DNA of 64,000 bases from Macrocystis pyrifera (Eukaryota; Sar; Phaeophyceae; Laminariales; Laminariaceae), in assembly GCA_031763025.1 (NCBI GenBank), contig JASSKH010000031.1, positions 6,415,458-6,479,457 on the forward strand. Direction: 5' to 3'. Under the pieces are notes generated by a model. It was not told the DNA's origin. It did no database searches and was given only the letters and a program-made list of their open reading frames with translations. Below, in pieces: positions 10,976 to 22,350 of the stretch. A program made the translations under genes and the position numbers. Every line of letters starts with the position of its first letter. Positions within the stretch are counted from its first letter, which is position 1.

Positions 10976-12440
10976 GCTGTTAGCGGGCCTATACGTACTG
11001 TATAATAATACCAGGTGATATACGGTATGGTATCAATACATTTAGTTATTATATTTAATAGTTGGTCAGTTGCTGACGATGCGTACTGTATTATTGCTGT
11101 AGGTGTACTGCTGTGAGACAAGTGGGAGGGCCTGGCACGAGTTTCTTATTGGACTCAGCCTGAAGGCAAAAACTACGTGAATGTTTCCTATTATTGAAAC
11201 TTCGCCCATGTATGTCGCTCTTTCTCATGATGCTCTTGCTTATTATCTGGTCGCAAAACCCAGGTCAATTTCTCAAGGCATTTTTCGTGGTTTCGACCCA
11301 AACCTGAGCCTTGTTTTCCTCATAATAGGCTCTTTCTTATTCGCGGGCCTATACCGTATTTTAGTAGTAGTAGTTTCAGTGCATTGCAGTTTGCGAAGTA
11401 CCTGGTGCCTGGTATTCTGATTTTTTAGGGGACTACATAATGATACCAACACAAACATCTAAAAAAATGAACAATTTATTCTTTATACCTGATATTCACT
11501 TAAAACAATGCTTACATCGATAGGGACATAGTGGTAGGTAGATAGCCCACATATATGCCTGGTACATACGTATTGGTCGGGTTACGCACAAACGCTTCTT
11601 TGATGTTCATGTTTCGGGTGATATATTGAGCTCCTCGTCATCTAGGGAGCTCAGAAAGTTTGAGGAACCACCCCTACCTACCGTGGCTTTGGTCCCCCCG
11701 TACACAGCCTTGTCCATTTCGTCGTGCAGATAGTTTCAAGCATCAGGGGTATACGGCTACCAGCCCCGAACGATCTATGGACTGGTAGCAGCTGTGTACT
11801 GTTTGTAGATCGGAAAGTCTGGGGTATGATTTCTGCGATGTGTGAAGTATTTCTCGTGCATGTGTGCAACACCAACTATTAATATTATTATTAACATCTG
11901 AAATATCTACTGAATGAAAAAAAAAGAAACATTAAAAGCGAAACAGAGTCTGACGCAGTGGCACACTTATGCCTTCTTTTTCGCCAAAAGGCCCACTGCC
12001 CGCCACCATGCAGCCGCACGCATGATTGCAGGCATGTATATTGAGCTGTCGTGAAATGTGTGTTCGATCATCCCCCGCTAGGCACGCCGAAGCAGAGTCC
12101 ACAATCAAAAGGGATACGAGTGAGTACGATCGACGGAGTCGCGTACCGTATGTATCCGCCGGTGTTGTGCGATAAAACCGTGCGGCGCGGCGTGCTGCGG
12201 TAAACCCGCGCACCGAACCACACCGCACTGTGAGAGAAACCCGTACGGCAGAACTCCTTGCTTGGTATTGGCTTAGTACATTATTACTATATGCCAGGTA
12301 CCCGGTATGCATTAGAATTACCTCGTTTGTACACTAGAATTACAAAATTATTTTTCGGCTAGCTGTGAATCGGAGCGAACGTTCGACTAAATTTGAATCG
12401 CTTTCGGCGAGACAGAAAATTCGGTTGTTGTTTGGAGAAC
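10976..12440. other. No supported gene
   Basis: AT-rich and unique, with several TACCAGGTA/TACCTGG words (11008, 11400, 11560, 12292). The 126-codon minus frame at 11932..12312 has no recognisable motif. Confidence 0.35.
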
Positions 12441-12660
<220 letters not shown>

Positions 12661-13045
12661 ATAGTGCGCTTGAACTCCGAGTGAGACCGAACCTGCAGAA
12701 CGATTGTCGCACCCGGCTGGCTGTTTGTCCTTCACATCAATAAGCAGTTTCGTTGCTACCCGTCGACATCCACAACACCTAGGGTTAGTGTTCGTGCCAG
12801 AGATATAAAAGATGCGTGGTCACTATACCACGACACATCAGAGATACCGTTATACGAGGAGGAGGCCAAACATGCAGCAGCAGCAGTAGGTGAAAACGGT
12901 GTATATATGGACATATAATATACCTGGTATGATATACAGAACGGTCGTCTTCGTTTTCAGTTGGCGATGACCGTTTCGATCGAATCGAATACCTGAATCC
13001 GGTGATTCGGCTGCGATTCACAGTCAGCCCCTCGCCTATATCTAC
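12661..13045. other. No gene seen
   Basis: Unique sequence between the TAG array and a SINE. A GATCGAATCGAATACCTGAAT patch near 12980 resembles the GATTCAATCG-type patches at 33.5-33.9 kb. Confidence 0.35.
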
Positions 13046-13379
13046 CTTTTTTAATTATCACTTTTACTTTCCAGCCCACTCGTAGGCGGTTTTACCCTCG
13101 ACGATCTTCTGGACAAGCCGTGGTCACAGGTGTCGTCCCTTCTCCCCCCCGGTACGTGCCTTTAGTTTTTATCGCGCATAGGGTTCAGCATAGGGTTCAG
13201 CATTCCCACTGCTCGTCGATTTTCATCGAATGTACAGCTAACTCACGCTCTCGCGTTTTCCGCTAATCAATTTTATGCAAGAAAAAGTCCCAACGAGCAT
13301 AAGCATGCACTCGGTGAGACTCGAACTCACGAAATTGATCTTGATAGGCTCGCGGACCACCTACCAAGCCACCGGGGAC
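13046..13379 (-). mobile_element. SINE family S, full-length minus copy
   Basis: The reverse complement of the 4.2-kb SINE. The tRNA-like head lies at the high-coordinate end, with GGGGACA, the box-A partner CCTACCAAGCCA, and box B read as GAGTTCGAGTCT. The tail is a decayed A/T-rich end near 13046-13065. An internal 14-bp duplication (CATAGGGTTCAG twice, near 13188 and 13200) distinguishes this copy. Confidence 0.85.
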
Positions 13380-14019
13380 ACCTGGAACAATAGCGTGCCA
13401 GGTAACTATTAATATATTAAAAAGAAGACCCACGCTCACCAGTTCGAAAGTCGACTCCATACCAGGTACTAAGTTTGGATCTAAAAAACGACTTACTTGC
13501 TACTGTAAGCTGAGGTCCACCTTTCTTTCGGTGCGCTCTTTGCTGGGCGTGCGTCACCTTGCTCGCCCGCCCCGACCCTGCCGGTGGCGGCCTCGGCCGC
13601 GCCTGCTGAGTTCAATGTGGGGTGAACCGGGTTTTCGCCAATTTGGCTCCAATGCATTCTCCACACACCACTCGGCTTGCCCTAGGTCCATGCTGCCGTT
13701 AGAGCTGGCCTTTTCCACAGCAATATTTATCACATCAATAGCAAGAGATTAGCGAGGTGGCTTCTGAGTTTTTGGTACTATTACTACAAGCTTCGACGCT
13801 CGTTATCACCGTTTAATTTTTCTCCTTTTTTCCTATTTTTGTTTCTTTTCCTCTAGATTGACTTTCGATTTGACATTTTCACGGATTTTGTTTGGTACGA
13901 ATAATTCGTGAGCGCGGCCGCCCCTGCATAGCAGGCACGGGTATGCTTCAGCTATAATGCTGTGCACTGCTGTTGCCATCGTACGACCAGTAGTTTATAG
14001 AGCAGTAGAGAGTATGTTA
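13380..14019. other. No gene seen
   Basis: Unique sequence. A short GC-rich patch at 13540-13620 is open on the plus strand for 73 codons without a recognisable motif. Confidence 0.35.
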
Positions 14020-14345
14020 AGAGGACTGTGAAGGTATTACCTACTGCTGAGCTATGAGGGAGAAAGATCGATCGATTACCCAGCCCAGGGTGATCCTTAT
14101 CACACTCCCCCCCCCCTCTGAACGGCGGGATCTTTGGGGCATCATAACTGTTTACGTCTGTACGCTGACCTACCCGCTTCGTTTCATTACGTGGGCAACC
14201 AGGGAGATATATTCCTTATTTCAGGCACGCGCAAGCGTTTCTGCGAAAGAAACGTTTGAAGTGAGGTTCGAACCCGTGACCTGGACGACGTCAAGTGTGA
14301 AGGTGTTACCTACGTACTGAGCTATATGTATAGGGGCAAAAGATC
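14020..14345 (-). repeat. tRNA-like repeat pair (possible second SINE family)
   Basis: On the minus strand, 14335 down to about 14262 reads like a tRNA gene: a box-A-like TAGCTCAGTACGTAGG followed by a good box B, GGTTCGAACC. A second related head lies at about 14095 down to 14025 (CATAGCTCAGCAGTAGGTAA), and both are preceded by the same GATCGATCGATCTTT-containing leader. Acceptor arms do not pair, so I do not call functional tRNA genes. The spacing suggests two copies of a tRNA-derived repeat; no poly(A) tail is seen. Confidence 0.5.
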
Positions 14346-14529
14346 GATCGATTACCGAGCCCAGGTTAATCCTTACCACAGGGACGCTATTAATTGCACC
14401 CTCAGGGATGCATCGTCAAGTGCCCGCGCGTAGGCGTTTCGGCAACATTTAATTTGCGTACGACTTGGAATTATATGCAGGGATTTGTAACCAAGATCCG
14501 TATTTCGTAGCTTTGGAAAATATATAATA

Positions 14530-14622
14530 TTACCGGGGACCATCGTAAATGGGACCAAATAATGTTAGTAAAAATAGCAAAATATATAGGTTTTTGTGTG
14601 TACCGTAGGTCTAATTTAGTAA
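14530..14622. mobile_element. Family-1 MITE, copy 6 (right end lost)
   Basis: The left end TTACCGGGGACCATCG, the centre GTTAGTAAAAATAGC and the block TGTGTACCGTAGGTCTAATTTAG are present. The right terminal inverted repeat is missing and replaced by an A-rich sequence. Confidence 0.8.
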
Positions 14623-15727
14623 AAAAAGTTGATGCAGGCATAATATATAATAATAGAATCCTGACCTTTTCACTTTATTTATACAGCCCCTTTGGCCCCT
14701 TTTTCGGGCCCAAGAACTTACTACCCATCAACGGAACGTATTGGTAATAGTTTGCCATCGGCAGCATCTTCGACGACGACTATAATACTAAAGAAATATC
14801 ATCCGTCTGGGGGACGGCAATATTTTCGCCCAGGTCATTTCTTCATTGGTGATATAACCTTTTTGCTGTGTTTCAGTTCCCTTGCTTGCGTTTTTGCGAG
14901 CTTTTTTTGTGCTACTCGCTCGCAACTTCGAGTACACAAAAATACCTCGTGGTGAGTAAGTCGTTTATGTCTGTGCCTGTGCCTACGAGGGCCGTCTGGC
15001 GCGCACGACGCCCTCGCGCACACCATCGGAATTTCACGAGGTGTACGTATTATCCTATCTCTGAGGAGCTGTATGTATTGTATGTAGCTGGTCCGCAAGT
15101 GAAGCGCAAACGTTCAGTTGGTTGGGGGTGTTTTTTGTCCCGTTTTGTGTGCACCCCTAATTTCCAGCATTTTCGACCACTCAAGCAAGCAGCACCATCT
15201 CTAAAGGTCGGTGTAGGCCTCAGAGTCTGCTGAGAACACACATCCTGGGGAGATCAATCTCGCGACAAACATAATTAATTATGGAGCTGCTGTGGTGAGC
15301 CTCGTCTTTCGAGTCACGGTCGCTCTCAGGTATGCACGAACAAGATTAAGTTCACAACGCAGCGTGCTGAACTAGCCATTTTGTTTCTGCCCCCAAAATA
15401 ATGCCTTTATTTAGAGGTTAGAGTTAGCGGAAACCCGGGAACCACGAGACGCTTGATTGAGTGTCAGCGTGGCCTTAAGAAATAAACAAATAGCTAATAA
15501 TTGCCCAATTTGTCAGCACATAGAGGAAAGTGGGTTTTAATAAACACTGCGAAAAAAATACAACAATTATTATACAAGAAACACCTGTAATATAAGAAAC
15601 AGAAGCGATCGAGGCCTACTACTCAAGGTAAGCAACCTATAATAGACACCCACTCTTTGGATTCTGCACCTACCTTCAGATTTCCCTTGTGGCTCTTATT
15701 TATATGCAGTGGTGTTGTTTCTTCGTA
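14623..15727. other. No supported gene
   Basis: Unique DNA with overlapping short frames on both strands (121 codons plus at 14868..15233). No domain or repeat was recognised. Confidence 0.35.
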
Positions 15728-15834
15728 TTACGGAGGACCATTGTGAGTACAGGACCTACGGTACAAACGAAACCTATATATTTACCTGGTTATAGTAACA
15801 ATATTTAGTCCTGATTTCTATGGTCCCCCGTTTA
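15728..15834. mobile_element. Family-1 MITE, copy 7
   Basis: The left end TTACGGAGGACC, the centre TTTACCTGGTTATAGTAAC and the right end GGTCCCCCGTTTA are recognisable but diverged. TA flanks both sides. Confidence 0.82.
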
Positions 15835-15921
15835 TAGTGTCTACCACATCCTCTGCGGGGGGCACGACAGTTTTGCCCCGTTAATAGTGTCTACCACATC
15901 CTCTGCGGGGGGCACGACAGT
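15835..15921. repeat. 50-bp tandem duplication abutting MITE copy 7
   Basis: TAGTGTCTACCACATCCTCT and the following GCGGGGGGCACGACAG occur twice, 50 bp apart (15835 and 15885). The first unit directly abuts the MITE right end. The unit junction GCCCCGTTA resembles the MITE terminus CCCCGTTTA, so the duplication may have involved the element end. Confidence 0.88.
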
Positions 15922-18099
15922 TTTTTTCTCTTTTTCTCTTTCGATTACAGTAGTAGTTTCTATGAGTATTAATGTTGGCTTTTTTTCTCTCTCTTTCGTG
16001 GACCGTGTATGTATGTATGTCGTTCTTTTCGCATCCATCATGATGGACAGGGCATTGCATGGTGTACTCTGCTTACTGCTGTCACAGCAGGCAGTTGTTG
16101 GTTGTTGCTCTCACAGTGACTCTCAAATGAAGGAGATCATTCGTGGTCACGCGAAGAAGGTGCTGGAGCCCTACTAAGCGCGAACAACTCAAAAGAAAAA
16201 CCAAAATTCGGCCGGGAAGCACGACGATTCCCATCTAGAAATACACGAGACGAAGGTAAGGGGCAAACAAAATGAAATCAATGTGCAGACTGAGCTACTA
16301 AGAAGATGGCCGCGGGTAGCCGCGGGTATCCACTCAACTATATAGCATAGTAGTAGGGTCCCCCCGTTCTCATAGCTAACCAACTCGTGGCTGCTATCTA
16401 CAGCAGCAGTCGCTGCGACCGCTGTCCAGAGTGCTGCCTACACCGTACGAAACGTACCGTACTCGTGACCACAAGAGAGGAACACGCCTGCCTGCTGTCT
16501 GGGGTGCTGTCAGTGCGACAGCTCAGGGGGCATGCGGTGAAAATGAAGCAATCGAACCAAAAACCACCATACATCTACCATCAATCAATGATCGCCATGT
16601 CTTGCCGGACTGTCAGACAAGAGGTGCACCACAGCTATGATTCCACGGCCCAGACAATTCCGGGGTCATTCCCCGTGAAGGGTATACAACTCGCGAAAGC
16701 TATGAAGACCAGTGACGAAAATATCACGTACGTACATACTGGCAATAAGAGTGCCGCGTCGTCAAAAACGGCATCAGAAAAAAAAAAAAAAAACGATTCG
16801 TGCTGCTCTCTTATAACAGTATGTCTGTGCGTACTCGTAGTATCTCCGTGGCGCATTTTTTTCGTGACGACATGTTGTAAACAAACCTGATATTCGTGGA
16901 GGAATAAGGCAATATCATCGTGATTTCGGAGCCGAAAATCGGCAATTCAAGTGTTTCACTTGAATGGCAACGTCGGTGTTTTGGGTCTGCAGAATTTTAT
17001 TTTTATTAATTCTGGATTCTCAACTACAAAAACGGTACAATTAAGTGTTTCAGGTCGTTTTCGTTTGTCGGTGCCGACTACTTTGGCTCAACGACTCATC
17101 TCCCCTATTTTGTTTTACCCGAATGTTTTATTTTTTAGGACTGCACGATGACCGCGATCACTCGTGATCAGACAGGAAATCTCAAAAAAGAAATATTCGT
17201 TGCAAAATAACGAAACGTTGCTAACATCTCCTAATTCTTCGTCAAAAGAAAGTTCAACTCTTCGTTTCCCGAACGAATACAACATGTTATAAATGACATG
17301 TGTGTCGGCAGGATTAATCTTAAGCAATTAGCACCGACACTGGTATTATTGTGCTGGATGTTGACGGGCAGAAATAACGGTTTGGTGTGAAGAATTCACT
17401 ATAATAACTGTTTAGTAACACAGATTTTGTCGTTGGCACGCGCGATCGAAGTGCCACACACAACACACAGACAGACAGCTTGTAAAAATGACACTCGACG
17501 AAATCCTCGATCTCACTGATCTCACGGCTGTTTTTTTTCTTGCATGATAAATAAAATAATGACCGTCGGTTCACTCATAAATCGGTGTGTTCTCCCCTGC
17601 TGCCAAAAACAACGAAATTACACTCGTACACCCGCCCCCGTAAGCCCGTCCATGCTGTGGACATTCGATAATGAGGGGATGTCCGTTTTTTACGCGTATC
17701 ATATACACCCGAAACAAACGCGGTTTGTGCGGTACATACCAAAATAAGAAACACGAACAGCAGGGCTCGTTTTCAAATTTTGTTGCTGCGTATGTTTGGT
17801 TTTCCCATCTTTTTCATGCTGCATGTGTACCTGCTATTATAACACTGTTAAAAGAGTTGATGAGGTATGTTGTTGACAACAACGATATATTAATAGAGTG
17901 ATTTTATTTCGTCGTATAATGGATATCCATACTAACAAGGCCAGGTGGCAAAAAGTGTGCCGGGTGGCAACATATATATATATGTTGAACTTGGTATATT
18001 TACATATATATATGTTGCTGGTTCATTGAATCTGATTCCTTCCTTGTTTTTTTCTCTTCACTCAACCAGGATATATTTTTAATGTACCCCCTGGCGGTA
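15922..18099. other. No supported gene; AT hairpin near 17.97 kb
   Basis: Mostly unique AT-rich DNA. The longest frame (167 codons plus at 16387..16890) contains a Lys run made by an A tract and has no recognisable motif. Near 17968-18018 there is a 17-bp inverted repeat (GCAACATATATATATGT and its complement) around a short loop. Confidence 0.35.
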
Positions 18100-18610
18100 C
18101 TGTCGCATTTTATCCCTCGACAGGTTTGCCTAATGAGCCGGTAATCGTTCGTTTTCACGTGTAGTCTGCTGTTTGCTTAGAGACAGGAGAAGAACAGCTT
18201 TATTATTCCTTTCGTGCACGGGTAGACTAGGAGCCAAGCTCGTGCCGCTGGTTTTTCATCTAAGATACGCCTCCCAAGTAGTACAAATACGATCCCAAGA
18301 CCTGAACCCAGGTAATTACCGGAGTTTCAGCCTCATTCAAAGCAGTACCATAACACTAGCCCACTCTGATGAGCCGTATATGCAGAATTATGGGAAATTC
18401 GTGGAAGCCTCGACTCCACAAGCTAGAACATGACTCGAAGATGCGGCTCCTCAAAACCCACTGCAACACCTCTGAACGGCAGTGACCGAAGCCGGCAAGG
18501 TACGTGAAAGAAAGAAAGAAAGAAAGGCCGAGCCTCAAGGTGAAGGAATAAATCGTCAACGAAAGCCGTCGCCATGCCGCCCGCAACGTGGTTAGGGCGG
18601 ACAAGTATCT
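18100..18610 (+). repeat. Dispersed repeat family A, copy 2 (long form)
   Basis: Matches the 21.1-kb copy over about 500 bp, from the ATCCCTCGACAGG block through TCTAAGATACGCCTCCCAAG, GATGAGCCGTATATGCAG, CACCTCTGAACGGCA and on to GCCATGCCGCCCGCAACG. It lies immediately upstream of the gypsy gag frame at 18623, and the next long copy lies just downstream of that fragment, so the pair may be its LTRs. A (GAAA)n tract lies near 18507. No TG..CA boundary was fixed. Confidence 0.8.
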
Positions 18611-18622
18611 ACGAAAAGCAAA

Positions 18623-20257
18623 ATGTTGACACAAAAAACGACCTCTCGCACCAAGGAAAGGACGCTCTGCGGGTTGCCCAAAACTCACGGCGTCGAACCG
18701 GCCAGTTCTTGCGGCCGAACCCCAGCTGAAGGTCTTTCCCTTCTCCCGGCCGCACCTGTGGTGGGCCTGCCAGCAGCTCCAATCCCCACTCCAGCCACCG
18801 AACCTGGTACCTCAGACCAGCACCCCTTCAGCGCGGTCGCGTCCGACGCGCGGAGCCGGAGGCTCGGGGACACGGACCTCCTGCAGGGGAGTGTCGCCTG
18901 CGTGGTGGCCGGACCGAACAAGTTTTTCCCTCTTGCGGCGGCGACAGCGATGGTCTCCTGTGCCCGCAGCCTCCGAGGAGCGCTGCCGGAGGACGACCTC
19001 TACGTCAACACGGCCTGGATTCAGATGCCTGCGGGCACCTGGCAGGAACAGCAGCGCCTGGCGTTCCTCATGGACCTCGTGGTGAGCCTTCCGAAGGCAC
19101 AAGATGCTTCTGCAACCCCCATCTGCTGGCCTGACCCCGAATTCTACATCGTCCACTGCACGAGCCAGACGCACTCCCCCACATGGGACACAGTTCCCAG
19201 AGGTATGGAAAAGCTCTGGGCTGACCCACGTCACTTCTACCGCCCCTCGGACATCGGGGTCCACCGGCACCCGAGAGTGGGGGATGGTTCTGCGGCCCGG
19301 GATAGGTCTCACCGCCGCGTCGGCGACCGGGACCGCCGGCGCGCGAGGGTTGGAGGGGACTCGTCCGGCCATGACGGCAGGTCCCGCCGCAGTCCACGGG
19401 ACACCAAAGACGTTGCACGTCTCGCAGCAACGGAGCGGGAAATAGGAGGAACCGGGGGAAGGAGAGCTCGAGCGACGGACGCCACAGGAGAAATCGCTCA
19501 CAGAGACGCTTTTCGAGCCAGCTGCTCCTCCAGCTCTTCCACGGACGGCAGCAGGCGAGCCTCCGTCTCTGAGGTCACGGGCTTCACCAGCAAGAGGCAA
19601 GTGGTCCCCCCGCTAACTGACGTTGCTTCTTCCGCCGCGCTTTTTGGCCGCCCGACCGCACCCGATGACCGCGCCATGCTCGTGCCGTCTAACCTTGCTC
19701 ACGCCCGAACATTAGTGATCGGCTCTGCCGCCGCAGACGCCGCGAAAAAGCACCCCCCCGACGTTAAACGGGCTTACAAACACCTGAGATTCAAAGACAT
19801 CTCTCGCGTTTCTGTCATCCCTTTTCCCCCTTCGATGGACCCTTCCGCCGCCGCGCAACAACTCACTCATTCGGTCAAGACCTCCGCATCTGATATTCTC
19901 ATGATGTGCAACGATGACAGCCATGAAGGCCTTAGCTCTACCAAGTTAATCCCCGGTCGGGAGTACCCCCTCCAGATACCCTTCGCGCGTGCCAAGACGC
20001 CTGACAAGTCTACGACCGCCCCCCTCACTAGCTTGGTGGATGATATGTTTTGGGCAGGTGTCGCGCGCCCTCACAGGCGGAGCCACGGGACCAGCGGCGT
20101 TCACGCTCCTCTTGAGGCTGCTGAGAAACCATTTCGACCGCACCGACACGGGGTCCAGCTACACCAAGTTGCACTCGTTTGGCGTGTCTTACGGGGCACC
20201 CCTTTGCGGTTTGAGCCCGTTATTTCGAGGGATGTTGTCGGCAACAGCGGGGACTGA
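18623..20257 (+). pseudogene. Ty3/gypsy-type Gag polyprotein remnant, copy 1
   Basis: An open frame of 544 codons, the longest in the window, with GC-rich codon use. The N-terminal ~220 residues include RSLRGALPEDDLYVNTAWIQ. A basic Arg/Gly/Asp-rich middle (RDRSHRRVGDRDRRRAR) follows, then a stretch homologous to the 50-kb gypsy copy (TSKRQVVPPL against NDKRQAVPSL). A frameshift near 20060 moves the conserved Gag sequence (VSRALTGGATGPAAF, then RVLAPAVEV) to another frame until about 20270. A second shift leads to NGQYPSLIPTL and LDAMWLAFETLA, ending near 20530. The assignment as gag rests on homology to the 48-55.6 kb element, which carries a retropepsin and RT downstream. Function in life would be capsid assembly. 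It is broken here. Confidence 0.65.
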
Positions 20258-20900
20258 GCGTGTTTTGGCACCGGCGGTGGAGGTTGGTTTTCGAGGTGGT
20301 TCGGGTGGCAGTTAACGGGCAGTACCCCAGTTTAATACCCACGCTGTAATCGGGACTTTATGCTACGGTATCGAGGCCATTCGGCATTTTGGACGCCATG
20401 TGGTTGGCGTTCGAGACGCTCGCGAAAAATAGAACATATGCCATCACCGGCCTAAAAACTAATTCATTGTCTGTTTCTCTCATCGGGTGTGCAGTCATCC
20501 ACCCCGTCGGGGCGCCGGCCCGCCACTAATGGTCGCGGCCAGATCCGGAGGCCTGTCGCTTTCATGGCAGACGAGATCGCGCAATAATCCGCTTGTGATG
20601 AACGACAACAAATCCATCTCTGACACACCCGCGGAACGAGGACACCAGCTGTCTACCTCTGGCCATCACGGTGGTAGTTCGACCACCCCTGCCTCTTCCA
20701 CCCCAGCTCCTGCCTCGGGGGTTGGCGACGGTGCTTCGCATAACTCGGGCGAAAACCCGAACGGACGCCAGCCAGGCACCTTCCGCGCCGGTAACCGACA
20801 GGTCGACGGCGATCAGTACCATAACACGGAGCCAAGCGGGCGCCAGCCCGCCGCGCGGCGGAGACCCCTTGTATGTGTGTACCATGGCACTATTAATAAT
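20258..20900 (+). pseudogene. Gypsy Gag C-terminal remnant, copy 1 (knuckle missing)
   Basis: After the two frameshifts the sequence matches the 50.7-51.7 kb region of the second copy: LDAMWLAFETLA, a GC-rich HPVGAPARH block, then the Asn/Gly-rich linker GENPNGRQPGTFRAGNRQV, equivalent to GGNPNTRQHSPFRTGNWQV in copy 2. The segment carrying the Cys/His zinc knuckle in copy 2 is absent, so an internal deletion is inferred. Homology stops near 20870. Confidence 0.6.
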
Positions 20901-21091
20901 ACTACTCATACATTAAGTACGTATCAGGTATCACGCGTGGTACATGTGCGTGCGTATATGTACTCGAATTGTAAGTATTCCATATATCACAGCAGTAACA
21001 AATATCAGGAATTTGCGATGCGTATGTTTCCTAGGTTTACGGTTTCTTGTTTTCGAATATGTAATTTATCGTATGTACATGATATGGTTAA

Positions 21092-21840
21092 GGTCGGGAC
21101 ACTTTGTATCCCTAGACGGCTTTGCGTATTAAGCCGGTACTCGTTGGTACTCACGTGTGTTGTTCGCTTAGAGAGAAGAACAGCTTTATTCCCTTCGTGC
21201 ACGGGGAGACTGAGAGCAAGACTCGTGCCTCGCTTGGAAAACCCCTGGTTTTCCATCTAAGATACGCCTCCCAAGTACTACAAATACTATCCCAATGCCT
21301 GAACCCAGGTAATTACCGGGCTTTCAGTCTTACTGAAAGCATGACCATAACAACTAGCCTACTCTGATGAGTTGTATATATTTATGAAAAAATTGATTAG
21401 CGGAAAGCGCGAGAGCGTGAGTTAGCTGTACATTCGATGAAAATCGACGAGCAGTGGGAATGCTGAACCCTATGCGCGATAAAAACTAAAGGCACGTACG
21501 GGGGGGAGAAGGGAAGACACCTGTGACCACGGCTTGTCCAGAAGATCGTCGAGGGTAAAACCTCCTACGAGTGGGCTGGAAAGTAAAAGTGATGAAAAAA
21601 AAAAAAAAAAAAAAAAAAATGCAGAATTATGGGAAAGTTCTTGTAAACCCCGATTCCACGAGCTAGAACATAAGTCGAAGGTGGGGCTCCTCAAAATCCA
21701 CTCCACACCTCTGAACGGCAAGGTGACGAAGCTGGCAAGGTACGTCAAAAACGAAAAAGAAAGGAATCTAGACCTAGCCTTAAGCGACTGGGTAAAAGGT
21801 CACCGAAAGCCGCCGCCATGCCACCCGCAACGGGGCTAAG
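21092..21840 (+). repeat. Dispersed repeat family A, copy 3, with nested SINE
   Basis: A long-form copy whose two halves (21092-21376 and 21620-21840) match copy 2. The halves are separated by a 5'-truncated SINE. In copy 2 the join reads GTATATGCAGAATTATGGG; here the SINE sits between GTATAT and TGCAGAATTATGGG, so the order of events (repeat first, SINE later) is readable. Confidence 0.85.
21378..21619 (+). mobile_element. SINE family S, 5'-truncated nested copy
   Basis: Starts at the AATTGATTAGCGGAAAGCG point of the SINE, lacking the tRNA-like head, and ends in an A run of about 25 nt. The long uniform tail and close match to the 4.2-kb copy suggest a fairly young insertion. 5' truncation is typical of LINE-driven retrotransposition. 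Confidence 0.88.
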
Positions 21841-22350
21841 TAAGGCAAGGCCGTAATGTACTAGGTACGTACACGTAGTCGTCATGCTATATGCAGGCCT
21901 CAGGTAACACACAGACAGGTACCGAGCATGCCTTTTTAGAGCACTCGCAGGGAAGAATCAGCACGAACGGACACATAATTAGACATGAAGGGTAGTATGT
22001 TCGACTACTATTTTAATATCAAATCCTCATATATGTAGGCTTCGTTGAAGGGTTTTAGACACAATCAGGTATGCATTGCCATTTTTTGTGCCAAAACCAG
22101 TTACACACCAAGTACAAGTACAAATCGCACGACACAGGAGCCCTGCTATTGTCCAGCCTCACATCGTAAAAGGTGCCCAAGTTTTGCTCGAAACTAGCCA
22201 AGTACTGGATTTGTCTATGTGTCTACCAGCGAGATACAAGCTCTGTGGTGCCTATACCTTATAGAAAATAGAACGTTTCAGATTTTGGAGGCCGCACGCT
22301 CAATGCTCGGGCACGCTCAATGCTCAAGCGCAAAAACAAAATGTGATTTC
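21841..22350. other. No gene seen
   Basis: Unique sequence. Two copies of the word CACGCTCAATGCTC lie near 22305 and 22315. Confidence 0.35.

Noticed and set aside
14205..14340. Functional tRNA gene on the minus strand
   Set aside because: Box A and box B are good, but the acceptor arms do not pair and a related head lies nearby, so a tRNA-derived repeat is likelier.
18812..19600. 262-codon minus-strand frame
   Set aside because: Lies wholly opposite the gypsy Gag frame. GC-rich coding DNA often leaves an open antisense frame, and only the plus frame has homology to the second gypsy copy.
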